Source of the DNA: Paratinospora sagittata
Lineage: Eukaryota > Streptophyta > Magnoliopsida > Ranunculales > Menispermaceae
Direction of reading: 5' to 3'
Assembly (NCBI GenBank): GCA_035771175.1
Contig: CM069607.1
Span: 20,096,001 to 20,160,000 of the forward strand
DNA: 64,000 nt
Below the pieces are notes generated by a model. That model ran no database searches. It was given only the letters and a program-made list of their open reading frames with translations, and was not told the origin of the DNA. The number at the start of each line of letters is the position of its first letter. The first letter of the stretch is position 1. The translations under genes and the position numbers were made by a program. Below, piece after piece: positions 11,871 through 21,689 of the stretch.

Positions 11871-13142
11871 GTTCTCCCTTTGGTTACTTTCTTCCTCCTT
11901 AACCTGCACATTGAGAACTCGCCTTGCTACCAATAAATCTCCAACCTCAGCACTTTGCTCATCATCCTCGGCATCCTCCAAAGGTGTCATGTCGGCATCA
12001 TCTACTTCTTCCTCATTCTCCGACTCAAGCTCTCCTTGGGCGTTTATCACCATCACCCTTTTGTTTACACACTGGCTGGCTATGTGTCCCCGCCCCTGAC
12101 ATTTAAAACACTTAATATCACGTGTTTTAGAACTTGAAGTTTTAGTGTTACCTGAAGTAGCGGCGGTCGTTGGTTTGGCATTCTTAGAGGGTTCAAATTT
12201 TGGCTTATTTTGTAGCTGCTCGTCCCTTTTTTGAGCTGTCTTCCACGGGCTGGTGGTAGCCATAGGTTGTCCCCTCTTAGCCAATCCTTTTCGTTTGAAC
12301 TGTTCCTACACCTTTATGGCTTGATGCACCATATCTGTCAACACAACATAGTGCTGCATCTCGACTATGTCCGCAATCTCATGATTTAAGCCGTGCAAAA
12401 ACCTAGCCATGGTGGCTTCCCGGTCCTCTTCTACATTAGCCTGGATCATAGCTACTTCCATCTCCTTGTAATATGCTTCCACACTCTTGGAACCTTGATA
12501 TAACCTCTGCAACTTTTGATACAATCCCCAATAATAGTGGCTGGGTACAAAACGCTTCCTCATAAGCATTTTCATCTCCTCCCAAGTGTCCACGGGTGGC
12601 TCTCTATTCCTTCTCCTATTAATCAGTAATTGATCCCACCAAACAATGGCATAATCGGTGAATTCAATTGCAGCCAACTTAACCTTCTTTATCTCCGTGT
12701 AGTTGTGACAATCGAACACCATCTCCATTTTAGTTTCCCACTCCAAATAAACTTCAGGATCACTTTTACCTTGAAAAGATGGGATTTTAATCTTTATGTT
12801 TCCTAAATCATTATCTCTCCAAGGCCTACCCATCCAAGCTTCTCGAATCCCATTCCCACGCTCAAACCTGCCCCGGTTCAAATATGGCTCATCAAACTGC
12901 TCCAACTCGGCCTCTTCCTCAACATTCCGCCACGGAACACGCCCACCTTGCTGCCTATTGCGGATGTCTTGTTGTTGTTCCCTAGGAGTTCCCGCTTCTA
13001 CCCTGTCCAACCTCTAGTGAATAGGTTCTAATTCATCCCTCAACATACGCCTCATCTCCCCTAACAACGCTTGCATTTGGAGGTTCGGAACTGCATGTTG
13101 TCGAACTTCTTCGGTTGTATCTTCTTCTTGATTATTGGACAT
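11870..13142 (-). pseudogene. gag (capsid and CCHC nucleocapsid), two in-frame stops
   Basis: Structural protein that packages the element RNA. I place the start at the ATG at 13142-13140, which gives 'MSNNQEEDTTEEV'. This is upstream of the longest open stretch but in the same frame. A TAG at 13016-13014 (codon 43) and another at 12308-12306 interrupt it. Between them are capsid-like features ('DPEVYLEWETKMEMVF', 'WWDQLL', 'YYKEMEVAM', 'RFLHGLN') typical of plant gypsy Gag. After the second stop come a Lys-rich region and a CCHC zinc knuckle, C-x2-C-x4-H-x4-C ('CFKCQGRGHIASQC', about 12110-12069), then an acidic segment before the protease. Both stops are one C-to-T change from CAG. Confidence 0.9.
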
Positions 13143-13645
13143 ATTTAAAATCTGCAAAACAAGGTTAGAATCCTCACAAGCACTCCCTCACGTGTTTCAC
13201 TCAAGAATTTGATACACTCGCACTCGTGTTTTCACTCTAAACGGCTTTTACCCTCTTATGGTCTCACACACTCTTCCACTCTTTTGTCTTCTTTTGTTCT
13301 TAATCAAACTTCAAGAAACTAATTCAAAATAATCTTAGCAGCAATTCAAAAATGAGAAACAATCAAAACTCATCAAAAGATCAAGAACATGAATAAGGTG
13401 AGAAACAAGATTGAAAAGAGGAAATTTTTCTTACTGGAATCACTTTTCTTCTCTTTTTTTTTTTCTTTTTTTTTCTACAACAGGATCAAGAACATGAATA
13501 AGGTGAGAAACCTGAAAAGAGGAAATTTTCTTACTGTAATCACTTTTCTTCTCTTTTTTTTTTGACGATTTTTTTTTCTCTACAGCATGGAATAGGAAAT
13601 AAAAAAATGAATATAAAAGATAGTCAAACTTATCTTAGAACCAAA
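13143..13645 (-). other. Retrotransposon leader between PBS and gag
   Basis: No coding capacity seen. On the plus strand it includes T-rich tracts (13447-13476 and 13552-13580). It has an imperfect tandem duplication with a 105-bp offset: 'tcaagaacatgaataaggtg' at 13381 and again at 13486, each followed by 'gaaaagaggaaatt...cttactg.aatcacttttcttctc'. Confidence 0.8.
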
Positions 13646-13657
13646 GCTCTGATACCA
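13646..13657 (-). other. Primer binding site, initiator-Met tRNA type
   Basis: TGGTATCAGAGC on the element strand, two bases (TT) after the 5' LTR end. It is complementary to the 3' end of plant initiator methionine tRNA, the usual minus-strand primer for plant chromoviruses. Confidence 0.92.
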
Positions 13658-13861
13658 AATGATATGAACTTCACCAACAATTGTGATGAAACCCAATAAC
13701 AATGATGGATTAGAACCCCAAGATCGTGTAGACAAGATTGGTTGAGCCTTGATCCGTCACCTAACCAGATGAAAACCAAGACTACGAAGGATTGAAAACG
13801 CCACACCAAGATTCAACAATCAAGGTGATAAATTTGGTTGTTTGAACGCCACAAGATTAAC

Positions 13862-13979
13862 TTGATAAGTTCAAGAGTTCTTTTAAGAACAAAGAGGACA
13901 CAAGACCTCACAAGATTAACTTGATAAGTTCAAGAGTTCTTTTAAGAACAAAGAGGACACAAGACCTCACAAGATTAAC
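13862..13979 (-). repeat. 59-bp tandem duplication in the 5' LTR
   Basis: 'ttgataagttcaagagttct...cacaagattaac' occurs at 13862 and again at 13921 but only once in the 3' LTR. It therefore arose in this LTR copy after insertion, or is a loss from the other. Confidence 0.9.
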
Positions 13980-14024
13980 TTGATCTGAAAACATAATATG
14001 TCATTCAAATTTGAGCTACCCATC

Positions 14025-14032
14025 TATATATA
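14025..14032 (-). promoter_or_regulatory. Putative TATA box of the 5' LTR
   Basis: TATATATA in the context CCAAGTATATATAGATGG on the element strand, about 70 bp downstream of the 38-bp repeats. Position and sequence fit a pol II LTR promoter; the transcription start was not determined. Confidence 0.55.
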
Positions 14033-14102
14033 CTTGGAACAACCCTCCAAGAATAGGAAAAGTCATAACTAAATTTAAAGCAGTACAAATATCAACATAA
14101 AC

Positions 14103-14330
14103 AAGTTCAATGATGCTGGTCACATTTTGTGTGCTTGACTAAGTTCAATGATGCTAGTCACATTTTTTGTGCTTGACTAAGTTCATTGATGCTAGTCAAG
14201 TTTTGTGTGCTTGACTAAGTTCAATGATGCTAGTCACATTTTGTGTGCTTGACTAAGTTCAATGATACTAGTCAAGTTTTGTGTGCTTGACTAAGTTCAA
14301 CGATGCTAGTCAAGTTTGGTGTGCTTGACT
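14103..14330 (-). repeat. 38-bp tandem repeats in 5' LTR (6 copies)
   Basis: Six exact-length units, alternating 'gtcacatttt' and 'gtcaagtttt' versions, upstream of the TATA-like stretch on the element strand. The 3' LTR has only four. The location suits an enhancer-like U3 repeat, but that role is inference. Confidence 0.93.
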
Positions 14331-14580
14331 AAGTTCAATTGCTTTGATGACATGGACTAAACCTTGATTATTATTTGAGTCCATCTTGGTCTTTTTAGAA
14401 TCAGCCCAATTCACTTGGATTAGCCCATATAGCGCTTCCTTGAAACGTTTGGCTCCAAGTCTTGTAATTGGACCACTAGGAAGTGACAATGGATCTTGTC
14501 CATATTTAGCTCCATTCCCAAGTGTATGACCAACTTGTCCAGCTCCTTGGTTTGCATCATTTGGTCCTTGGTTTGCATCA

Positions 14581-14585
14581 TAACG
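14581..14585 (+). repeat. Target-site duplication TAACG (right)
   Basis: TAACG directly follows the CA end of the right LTR, after which the satellite resumes with 'agaaaaacgtggg'. Confidence 0.93.
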
Positions 14586-15034
14586 AGAAAAACGTGGGCC
14601 CTTTCCCTTGCTCGATTTTTCTATTCCTTGCACAGTTTTGACAAGGAATCGTAACTGAAACATTCTCCACTAACACCTGGATGATTCCCATTGTCTCGCA
14701 CGGGCAAAACAACTTTAGATTAAAACAATGTTTTGAATTCAAATCATTTCCAACTCTCTTGCTCTTTAACCTGCAACTGCTAATTTAATAAAACACTCAT
14801 TCTCTAAATTTCAAAGGAAGAACACACGATTTTTGCAAGTTAGACTGAGCTTTCCAAAGAGTATTTCAAAAGAAGAAAGTTGTGACTCTTGCATTGCCAA
14901 TAAAAGCTTCGACCTGAATCAAAATTGCAAACAGTCTTGAAGATAACCTCATTGTTTAGCAAGTTCTTCATTTTATCCCTTTTGTGTTGAGATTTTCGAA
15001 AGCTATCCATCGTTTTAAACTGTAGGTATATGAA

Positions 15035-15055
15035 GTGTTCTCAGTAAGAGAACAC
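15035..15055 (+). other. Conserved core hairpin (example in U8)
   Basis: GTGTTCTC-AGTAA-GAGAACAC, a perfect 8-bp stem with a 5-nt loop. Present in nearly every monomer, with one stem mismatch in U1-U5 and one in U18. Confidence 0.85.
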
Positions 15056-16477
15056 ATCTCCTATATTCTTTCTCCGAGTGCTACAACTAATCATCAAGAA
15101 CACATCAAACAATAGCTATCAAAGTCTACAAAGATCAGGCTCTAAGAACGAAGACATATCTCAATGCTAATGCATTAGTTTGATCTTAGGTGTGTAGGAT
15201 AACCTCTCTATCAATCTCAGCACGAAAACTCTCAAAATTGCAAAGTCTTCAAAATCACTTGGATTTAGTATTTGATTTTGACAAAATATTTTTCGAAAGG
15301 TTTTAATCACAATTTCAATGAGTCTTAATTGATTTAAAAGTGTTTTGAGACAATAAAATGGTTCTTAAGTGTTAAAATATTTATTTTTCCAAAATCAGGC
15401 TATCCAGCACTTTGCCAAAATTTTTCAGAAGGCAATAGCGCTCTATCAGTGTTGATAGCACGCTGATAGGGTTGAATAATCAAAAATCTATTTTTTTGCA
15501 AAATTGCCTACAACGCGCGCTATCCCTTTTGATAACTCGCTATAGAGAGCAGTTGCCGTAATCTTTCGATTTTTAGTAAAATGGGCAATAGCGTGCTATA
15601 GGCCTTGATTCCAAGCTATCAGAAAGTCCGAAAAACACGAGCTCTCGGGTTTGTGTATATCGACCTGCAATAGTCCGCTATCCGTCATTAGAAAGCATGA
15701 TACACAACCATATTGGGTTGTGCTACTTTGCCAAAATTTTTCAAACAGCAATAGCGCAGTATCAGTGTTGATTGCACACTGATAGGGTTGAATAAACAAA
15801 AATCTATTTTTCTGCAAAATTGCCTACAGAGCGCGCTATCCCTTTTGCTAACTCGCTATAGAGAGCAGTTGCCGTAATCTTTCGATTTTAAGTAAAATGG
15901 GGAATAGCGTGCTATAGGCCTTGATTCCACGCTATCAGAAAGTCCGAAAAACACGAGCTCTTGGGTTTGTGTATATCGACCTGCAATAGTCCGCTATCCG
16001 TCATTAGAGAGCATGATACAAAACCCTATTGGGTTGTCCAGCACTTTGCCAAAATTTTTCAAACGACAATAGTGCACTATCAGCGTTGATAGCACGCTGA
16101 TAGGGTTGAATAACCAAAAATCTATTTTTCTGGAAAATTGCCTGTAGCGCGCTATCCCTTTTGATAACTCGCTATAGAGCAGTTGCCGTGATCTTTCGGT
16201 TTTTAGTAAAATTGGCAATAGCAGGCTATAGGCGTTGATTGCACGCTATCGGAAAGTCCGAAAAACACGAGCTCTCGGATTTGTGTATCTCGACCTGCAA
16301 TAGTCCGTTATCTATCATTAGAGAGCATGATACACAACCAAATAACATGCTATCCACGTCTGAGTTAGAAATCTTACATATCTAACGAGAAAAACGTGGG
16401 ACCTTTCCCTTGCTCGATTTTTCTATTCCTTGCACTGTTTTGACTGGGAATCGTAACTGAAGCATTCTCTACTAACA

Positions 16478-16482
16478 CCTGG
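16478..16482 (+). repeat. Target-site duplication CCTGG (left of fold-back)
   Basis: CCTGG precedes TGTCACACCC. Uninterrupted monomers have a single copy in 'aacacctggatgattcc'. Confidence 0.8.
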
Positions 16483-16987
16483 TGTCACACCCTGGGTTGC
16501 GCAGCTTGCCCCCTACCCAGGTGAGGACGCACCCCCTCGGGGCGAACGCTAGCCATTATGGATCCATAATATTGTCCTATCTCGGCCAGCCACGCCACAC
16601 AAGGACGTCGGACACCGAGATCAGTTATCCATATTATTCACTCCCATGAATAATATAGGGCCTCCCCCAAGTTCGAACTCGCAACCTCTTCCTCATAAGG
16701 TTAGATTTCGCAACTTGAGTATCCATTGAACCATTGAGTGGTTCAATGGATACTCAAGTTGCGAAATCTAACCTTATGAGGAAGAGGTTGCGAGTTCGAA
16801 CTTGGGGGAGGCCCCTGGACTGTGCAGTGTTCTGCATAGGGAAAGGACAAAGGTCGTTGGGTGCGTGCAGTGTTCTGTGGACCCCAATGAAGACAATACT
16901 GTGGATATATAATGGCTAGGCGTTCTCCACTGCGGTGGTGCGCCCGCACCTGGGTAGGGGGCACGCTGTGCAACCCAGGGTGTGACA
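16483..16987. mobile_element. Fold-back element with paired tRNA-like heads
   Basis: A 505-bp insertion with terminal inverted repeats TGTCACACCCTGGGTTGC and a 5-bp duplication. The outer arms (about 16483-16577 and 16893-16987) are imperfect. The inner arms (16658-16733 and 16739-16814) are perfect 76-bp inverted copies around a 5-nt loop, TTGAG. Between outer and inner arms the two sides are unrelated. Each inner arm reads outward from the centre as a tRNA-like pol III head: an A-box-like TGGTTCAATGGATA and, about 50 bp on, a B-box-like GAGTTCGAACTT. No transposase is present. TG...CA ends with a 5-bp duplication do not match the usual hAT (8 bp) or Mutator (9 bp) signatures. It may be two head-to-head SINE-like copies or a MITE-like fold-back; class left open. 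Confidence 0.8.
16720..16752. promoter_or_regulatory. Divergent pol III A-box-like pair at the fold-back centre
   Basis: TGGTTCAATGGATA on the plus strand (16739-16752) and its mirror on the minus strand (16720-16733) flank the 5-nt loop. Matching B-box-like GAGTTCGAACTT lies at 16792-16803 (plus) and 16669-16680 (minus). The match to tRNA-derived SINE heads is by eye; activity unknown. Confidence 0.5.
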
Positions 16988-16992
16988 CCTGG
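16988..16992 (+). repeat. Target-site duplication CCTGG (right of fold-back)
   Basis: CCTGG follows the terminal GTGTGACA, and the satellite resumes with 'attattccc'. Confidence 0.8.
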
Positions 16993-17223
16993 ATTATTCC
17001 CATTATGTCGCACGGGCAAAACAACTTTAGATTAAAACAATGTTTTGAATTCAAATAATTTCCTACTCTCCTGCTCTTTAACCTGCAACTGCTAATTTAA
17101 TAAAACACTCATTCTCTAATTTTCAAAGATACGACACACACGATTTTTGCATGTTAGACTGAGCTTTCCAAAGAGTATTTCAAAAGAAGAAAGTCGAGAC
17201 TCATGCATTGCCTACAAAAGCTT

Positions 17224-18713
17224 CGACCTGAATCAAAATTGCAAACTGTCTTGAAGATAACCTCATTGTTTAGCAAGTTCTTCATTTTATCCCTTTTGTC
17301 TTGATATTTTCAAAAGCTATCCATCGTTTTAAACTGTAAGGATATGAGGTGTTCTCAGTAAGAGAACACATCACCTATATTCTTTCTCCGAGTGCTACAA
17401 CTAATCATGAAGAACACATCAAACAATAGCTATCAAAGTCTACAAAGATCAGGCTCTAAGAACGAAGACATATCTCAATGCTAATGCATTAGTTTGATCT
17501 TAGGTGTGTAGGGTGACCTCTCGATCAATCTCAGCACGAAAACTCTCTAAATTGCAAAGTCTTCAAAATCACTTGGATTTACTATTTGATTTTGACAAAA
17601 TATTTTTCGAAAGGTTTTAATCACAATTTCAATGAGTCTTGAATGATTTAAAAGTGTTTTGAGACAATAGAATGGCTCTTAAGTGTTAAAATATTTATTT
17701 TTCCAAAATCGGGCTATCCAGCACTTTGCCAAAAATTTTCAAACGGCAATAGCGCACTATCAGTGTTGATAGCACGCTGATAGGGTTGAATAATCAAAAA
17801 TCTATTTTTCTGCAAAATTGCCTACAACGCGCGCTTTCCCTTTTGATAACTCGCTATAGAGAGTAGTTGCTGTAATCTTTCGATTTTTAGTAAAATGGGC
17901 CATAGCGTGCTATAGGCCTTGATTCCACGCTATCAGAAAGTCCGAAAAACACGAGCTCTCGGGTTTGTGTATATCGACCTGCAATAGTCCGCCGCTATTC
18001 GTCATTAGAGAGCATGATACACAACCCTATTGGGTTGTCCAGCACTTTGCCAAAATTTTTCAAACGACAATAGCGCAGTATCAGTGTTGATAGCACGCTG
18101 ATAAGGGTTGAATAATCAAAAATCTATTTTTCTTGAAAATTGCTTGTAGCGCGCTATGCCTTTTGATAACTCGCTATAGAGCAATTGCCGTGATCTTTCG
18201 ATTTTTAGTAAAATTGGCAATAGCCTGCTATAGGACTTGATTGCACGCTATAGGAAAGTCCGAAAAACACGAGGTGTCGGGTTTGTCTATCTCGACCTGC
18301 AATAGTCCGTTATCCGTCATTAGAGAGCATGATACACAGTCCAATAACATGTTATCCACGTCTGAGTTAGAAATCTCACATATCTAACGAGCAAAACGTG
18401 GGACCTTTCCCTTGCTCTATTTTTCTATTCCTTGCACTGTTTTGACTGTGAATCGTAACTGAAACATTCTCCACTAACACCTAGATGATTCCCATTGTGT
18501 CGCACGGGCAAAACAACTTTAGATTAAAATAATGTTTTGAATTCAAATCATTTTCTACTCTCTTGCTCTTTAACCTGCAACTGCTAATTTAATAAAATAC
18601 TCATTCTCTAATTTTCAATGATACAACACACGATTTTTGCAAGTTAAACTGAGCATTCCAAAGAGTATTTCAGAAGAAGAAAGTCGTGACTCTTGCATTG
18701 CCAATAAAAGCTT
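17224..18713 (+). repeat. Satellite monomer U9 (1490 bp, 2 sub-repeats)
   Basis: Older-type monomer with private changes, for example the duplicated triplet in 'gtccgccgctattcg' near 17987. Junction palindrome ACAACCCTATTGGGTTGT at 18021-18038. Confidence 0.92.
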
Positions 18714-20203
18714 TGACCTGAATCAAAATTCCAAACTGTCTTGAAGATAACCTCATTGTTTAGCAAGTTCTTCATTTTATCCTTGTTGTGTTGCGATTTT
18801 CAAACGCTATCCATCGTTTTAAATTGTAGGTATATGAAGTGTTCTCAGTAAGAGAACACATCACCTATATTCTTTCTCCGAGTGCTACAACTAATCATGA
18901 AGAACACATCAAACAATAGCTATCAAAGTCTACAAAGATCAGGCTCTAAGAACGAAGACATATCTCAATACTAATGCATTAGATTGATCTTAGGTGTGTA
19001 GGGTGACCTCTCGATCAATCTCAACACGAAAACTCTCTAAATTGCAAAGTCTTCAAAATCACTTGAATTTAGTATTTGATTTTGACAAAATATTTTTCGA
19101 AAGGTTTTAATCACAATTTCAATGAGTCTTGAATGATTTAAATGTGTTTTGAGACAATAGAATGGCTCTTAAGTGTTAAAATATTTATTTTTCCAAAATC
19201 GGGCTATCCAACACTTTGCCAATATTTTTCAGAAGGCAATAGCGCTCTATCAGTGTTGATAGCATGCTGATAGGGTTGAATAATCAAAAATCTACTTTTC
19301 TGCAAAATTGCCTACAGAGCGCGCTATCCCTTTTGATAACTTGCTATAGAGAGCAGTTGTCGTGATCTTTCGATTTTTAGTAAAATTGGCAATAGCCTGC
19401 TATAGGCCTTGATTGCACGCTATCGGAAAGTCCGAAAAACATGAGCTCTCGGGTTTGTGTATCTCGACATGCAATAGTCCGCTATCCGTCATTAGAGAGC
19501 GTGATACACAACCCTATTGGGTTGTCCAGCACTTTGCCAAAATTTTTCAAACGACAATAGCGCAGTATCAGTGTTGATAGCACGCTAATAGGGTTGAATA
19601 ATCAAAAATCTATTTTTCTTGAAAACTGCCTGTAGCGCGCTATCCCTTTTGATAACTCGCTATAGAGCAATTGCCGTGATCTTTCGGTTTTTAGTAAAAT
19701 TGGCAATAGCCTGCTATAGGACTTGATTGCAAGCTATCGGAAAGTCCGAAAAACACGAGGTCTCGGGTTTGTGTATCTCGCTCGACCTGCAACAGTCCGC
19801 TATCCGTCATTAGAGAGCATGATACACAACCCAATAACATGCTATCCACGTTTGAGTTAGAAATCTCACATATCTAACGAGAAAAACGTGGGACCTTTAC
19901 CTTTCTCTATTTTTCTATTCCTTGCACTGTTTTGACTGGGAATCGTAACTGAAGCATTCTCCACTAACACCTGGATGATTCCCATTGTGTCGCACGGGCA
20001 AAACAACTTTAGATTAAAACAAAGTTTTGAATTCAAATCATTTTCTACTCTCTTGCTCTTTAACCTGCAACTGCTAATTTAATAAAACACTCATTCTCTA
20101 ATTTTCAAAGATACAACACACGATTTTTGCAAGTTAAACTGAGCATTCCAAAGAGTATTTCAAAAGAAGAAAGTCGTGACTCTTGCATTGCCAATAAAAG
20201 CTT
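18714..20203 (+). repeat. Satellite monomer U10 (1490 bp, 2 sub-repeats)
   Basis: Boundary reads 'agctttgacc', the T variant that dominates the middle of the array. Carries a 4-bp duplication 'ctcgctcgacc' near 19776 that recurs in later final sub-repeats. Confidence 0.92.
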
Positions 20204-21689
20204 TGACCTGAATCAAAATTGCAAACTGTCTTGAAGATAACCTCATTGTTTAGCAAGTTCTTCATTTTATCCCTTTTGTGTTGAGATTTTCAAAAGCTAT
20301 CCATCGTTTTAAACTGTAGGTATATGAAGTGTTCTCAGTAAGAGAACACATCACCTATATTCTTTCTCCGAGTACTACAACTAATCATGAAGAACACATC
20401 AAACAATAGCTATCAAAGTCTACAAAGATCAGGCTCTAAGAACGAAGACATATCTCAATGCTAATGCATTAGTTTGATCTTAGGTGTGTAGGGTGACCTC
20501 TCGATCAATCTCAGCACGAAAACCCTCTAAATTGCAAAGTCTTCAAAATCACTTGGATTTAGTATTTGATTTTGATAAAATATTTTTCGAAAGGTTTTAA
20601 TCACAATTTCAATGAGTCTTGAATGATTTAAAAGTGTTTTGAGACAATAGAATGGCTCTTAAGTGTTAAAATATTTAGTTTTCCAAAATCGGGCTATCCA
20701 ACACTTTGCCAAAATGTTTCAGAAGGCAATAGCGCTCTATCAGTGTTGATAGCACGCTGATAGGGTTGAATAATCAAAAATCTATTTTTCTGCAAAATTG
20801 CCTACAGAGCGCGCTATCCCTTTTGATAACTCGCCATAAAGAGCAGTTGCCGTAATCTTTCGATTTTTAGTAAAATGGGCAATAGCGTGCTATAGGCCTT
20901 GATTCCACGGTATCAGAAAGTCCAAAAAACACGAACTCTCGGGTTTGTGTATATCGACCTGCAGTAGTCCGCTATCCGTCATTAGAGAAAATGATACACA
21001 ACCCTATTGGGTTGTCCAGCACTTTGCCAAAAATTTTTAAACGACAATAGGGCACTATCAGTGTTGATAGCACGCTGATAGCGTTGAATAATCAAAATTC
21101 TATTGTACTTGAAAATTGTCTGTAGCGCGCTATCCGTTTTGATAACTCGCTATAGAGCAGTTGCCGTGATCTTTCGGTTTTTAGTAAAATTCGCAATAGC
21201 CTGCTATAGGCCTTGATTGCACGCTATCGGAAAGTCCGAAAAACACGAGCTCTCGGATTTGTGTATCTCGACCTGCAATAGTCCGTTATCGATCATTAGA
21301 GAGCATGATACACAACCCAATAACATGTTATCCACGCCTGAGTTAGAAATCTCACATATCTAACGAGAAAAACGTGGGACCTTTCCCTTGCTCTATTTTT
21401 CTATTCCTTGCACTGTTTTGACTGTGAATCGTAACTGAAACATTCCCAACTAACACCTGGATGATTCCCACTGTGTCGCACGGGCAAAACAACTTTAGAT
21501 TAAAACAATGTTTTGAATTCAAATCATTTTCTACTCTCTTGCTCTTTAACCTGCAACTGCTAATTTAATAAAACACTCATTCTCTAATTCTCAAAGGTAA
21601 AACACACGTTTTTTGCAAGTTAGACTGAGCATTCCAAAGAGTATTTCAAAAGAAGAAAGTCGTGACTCTTGCATTGCCAATAAAAGCTT
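20204..21689 (+). repeat. Satellite monomer U11 (1486 bp, 2 sub-repeats)
   Basis: Close to U12: both share 'ccgagtactac', 'aaaaccctctaaattg' and 'tttgataaaata'. They form a simple two-unit tandem of period 1486. Confidence 0.92.

Larger units (their letters stand above)
7824..14580 (-). mobile_element. Ty3/gypsy LTR retrotransposon, degenerate, CRM-chromovirus-like
   Basis: Complete element of 6757 bp on the minus strand: 5' LTR (13660-14580), PBS, leader, gag, protease, RT, RNase H, integrase, PPT, 3' LTR (7824-8611), flanked by TAACG. The order RT-RNase H-integrase is the Ty3/gypsy order. The integrase shows no chromodomain, and the pol frame continues through the PPT for about 90 codons into the 3' LTR. 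As I know the families, this resembles the plant CRM clade; clade assignment is inference. It is non-autonomous now: stops at 13016-13014, 12308-12306 and 11003-11001, a frameshift near 9413-9415, and a short integrase deletion near 9100. The LTRs differ by about 20 substitutions (counted by eye) plus three indels, so the insertion is not very recent. Confidence 0.95.
13660..14580 (-). repeat. 5' LTR (921 bp)
   Basis: Reads TGATGCAAACC...GTTCATATCA on the element strand. It holds a dead duplicate of the pol C-terminal frame (14310-14580, the '[16 protein letters not shown]' tail), six 38-bp repeats (14103-14330), a TATA-like stretch and a 59-bp tandem duplication (13862-13979). The promoter function described for LTRs would sit here. 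Confidence 0.95.
7010..14909 (+). repeat. Satellite monomer U7, interrupted by the LTR retrotransposon
   Basis: The monomer runs 7010-7823 and resumes at 14586. Removing the element and one target duplication leaves about 1138 bp. It is short because about 30 bp between 'ctcgctatag' and 'aaatgggtaat' (near 7640) are missing from the sub-repeat. The insertion point lies in 'catatctaacgagaaaaacg', just after the sub-repeat. Confidence 0.92.
14910..17223 (+). repeat. Satellite monomer U8 (about 1804 bp net, 3 sub-repeats), carrying the fold-back insertion
   Basis: First monomer in the window with more than one sub-repeat (copies start near 15392, 15719 and 16035). The first internal junction is atypical ('acaaccatattgggttgtgctac'). 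The raw length of 2314 bp includes the 505-bp fold-back element plus a 5-bp duplication. Confidence 0.92.

Noticed and set aside
16736..16816. Genuine tRNA gene
   Set aside because: A- and B-box-like motifs are present, but I see no convincing cloverleaf or anticodon stem. It is better read as a tRNA-derived SINE-type head.
16734..17054. Open frames across the fold-back element
   Set aside because: They arise from the palindrome on both strands, and one crosses the element edge into satellite DNA.
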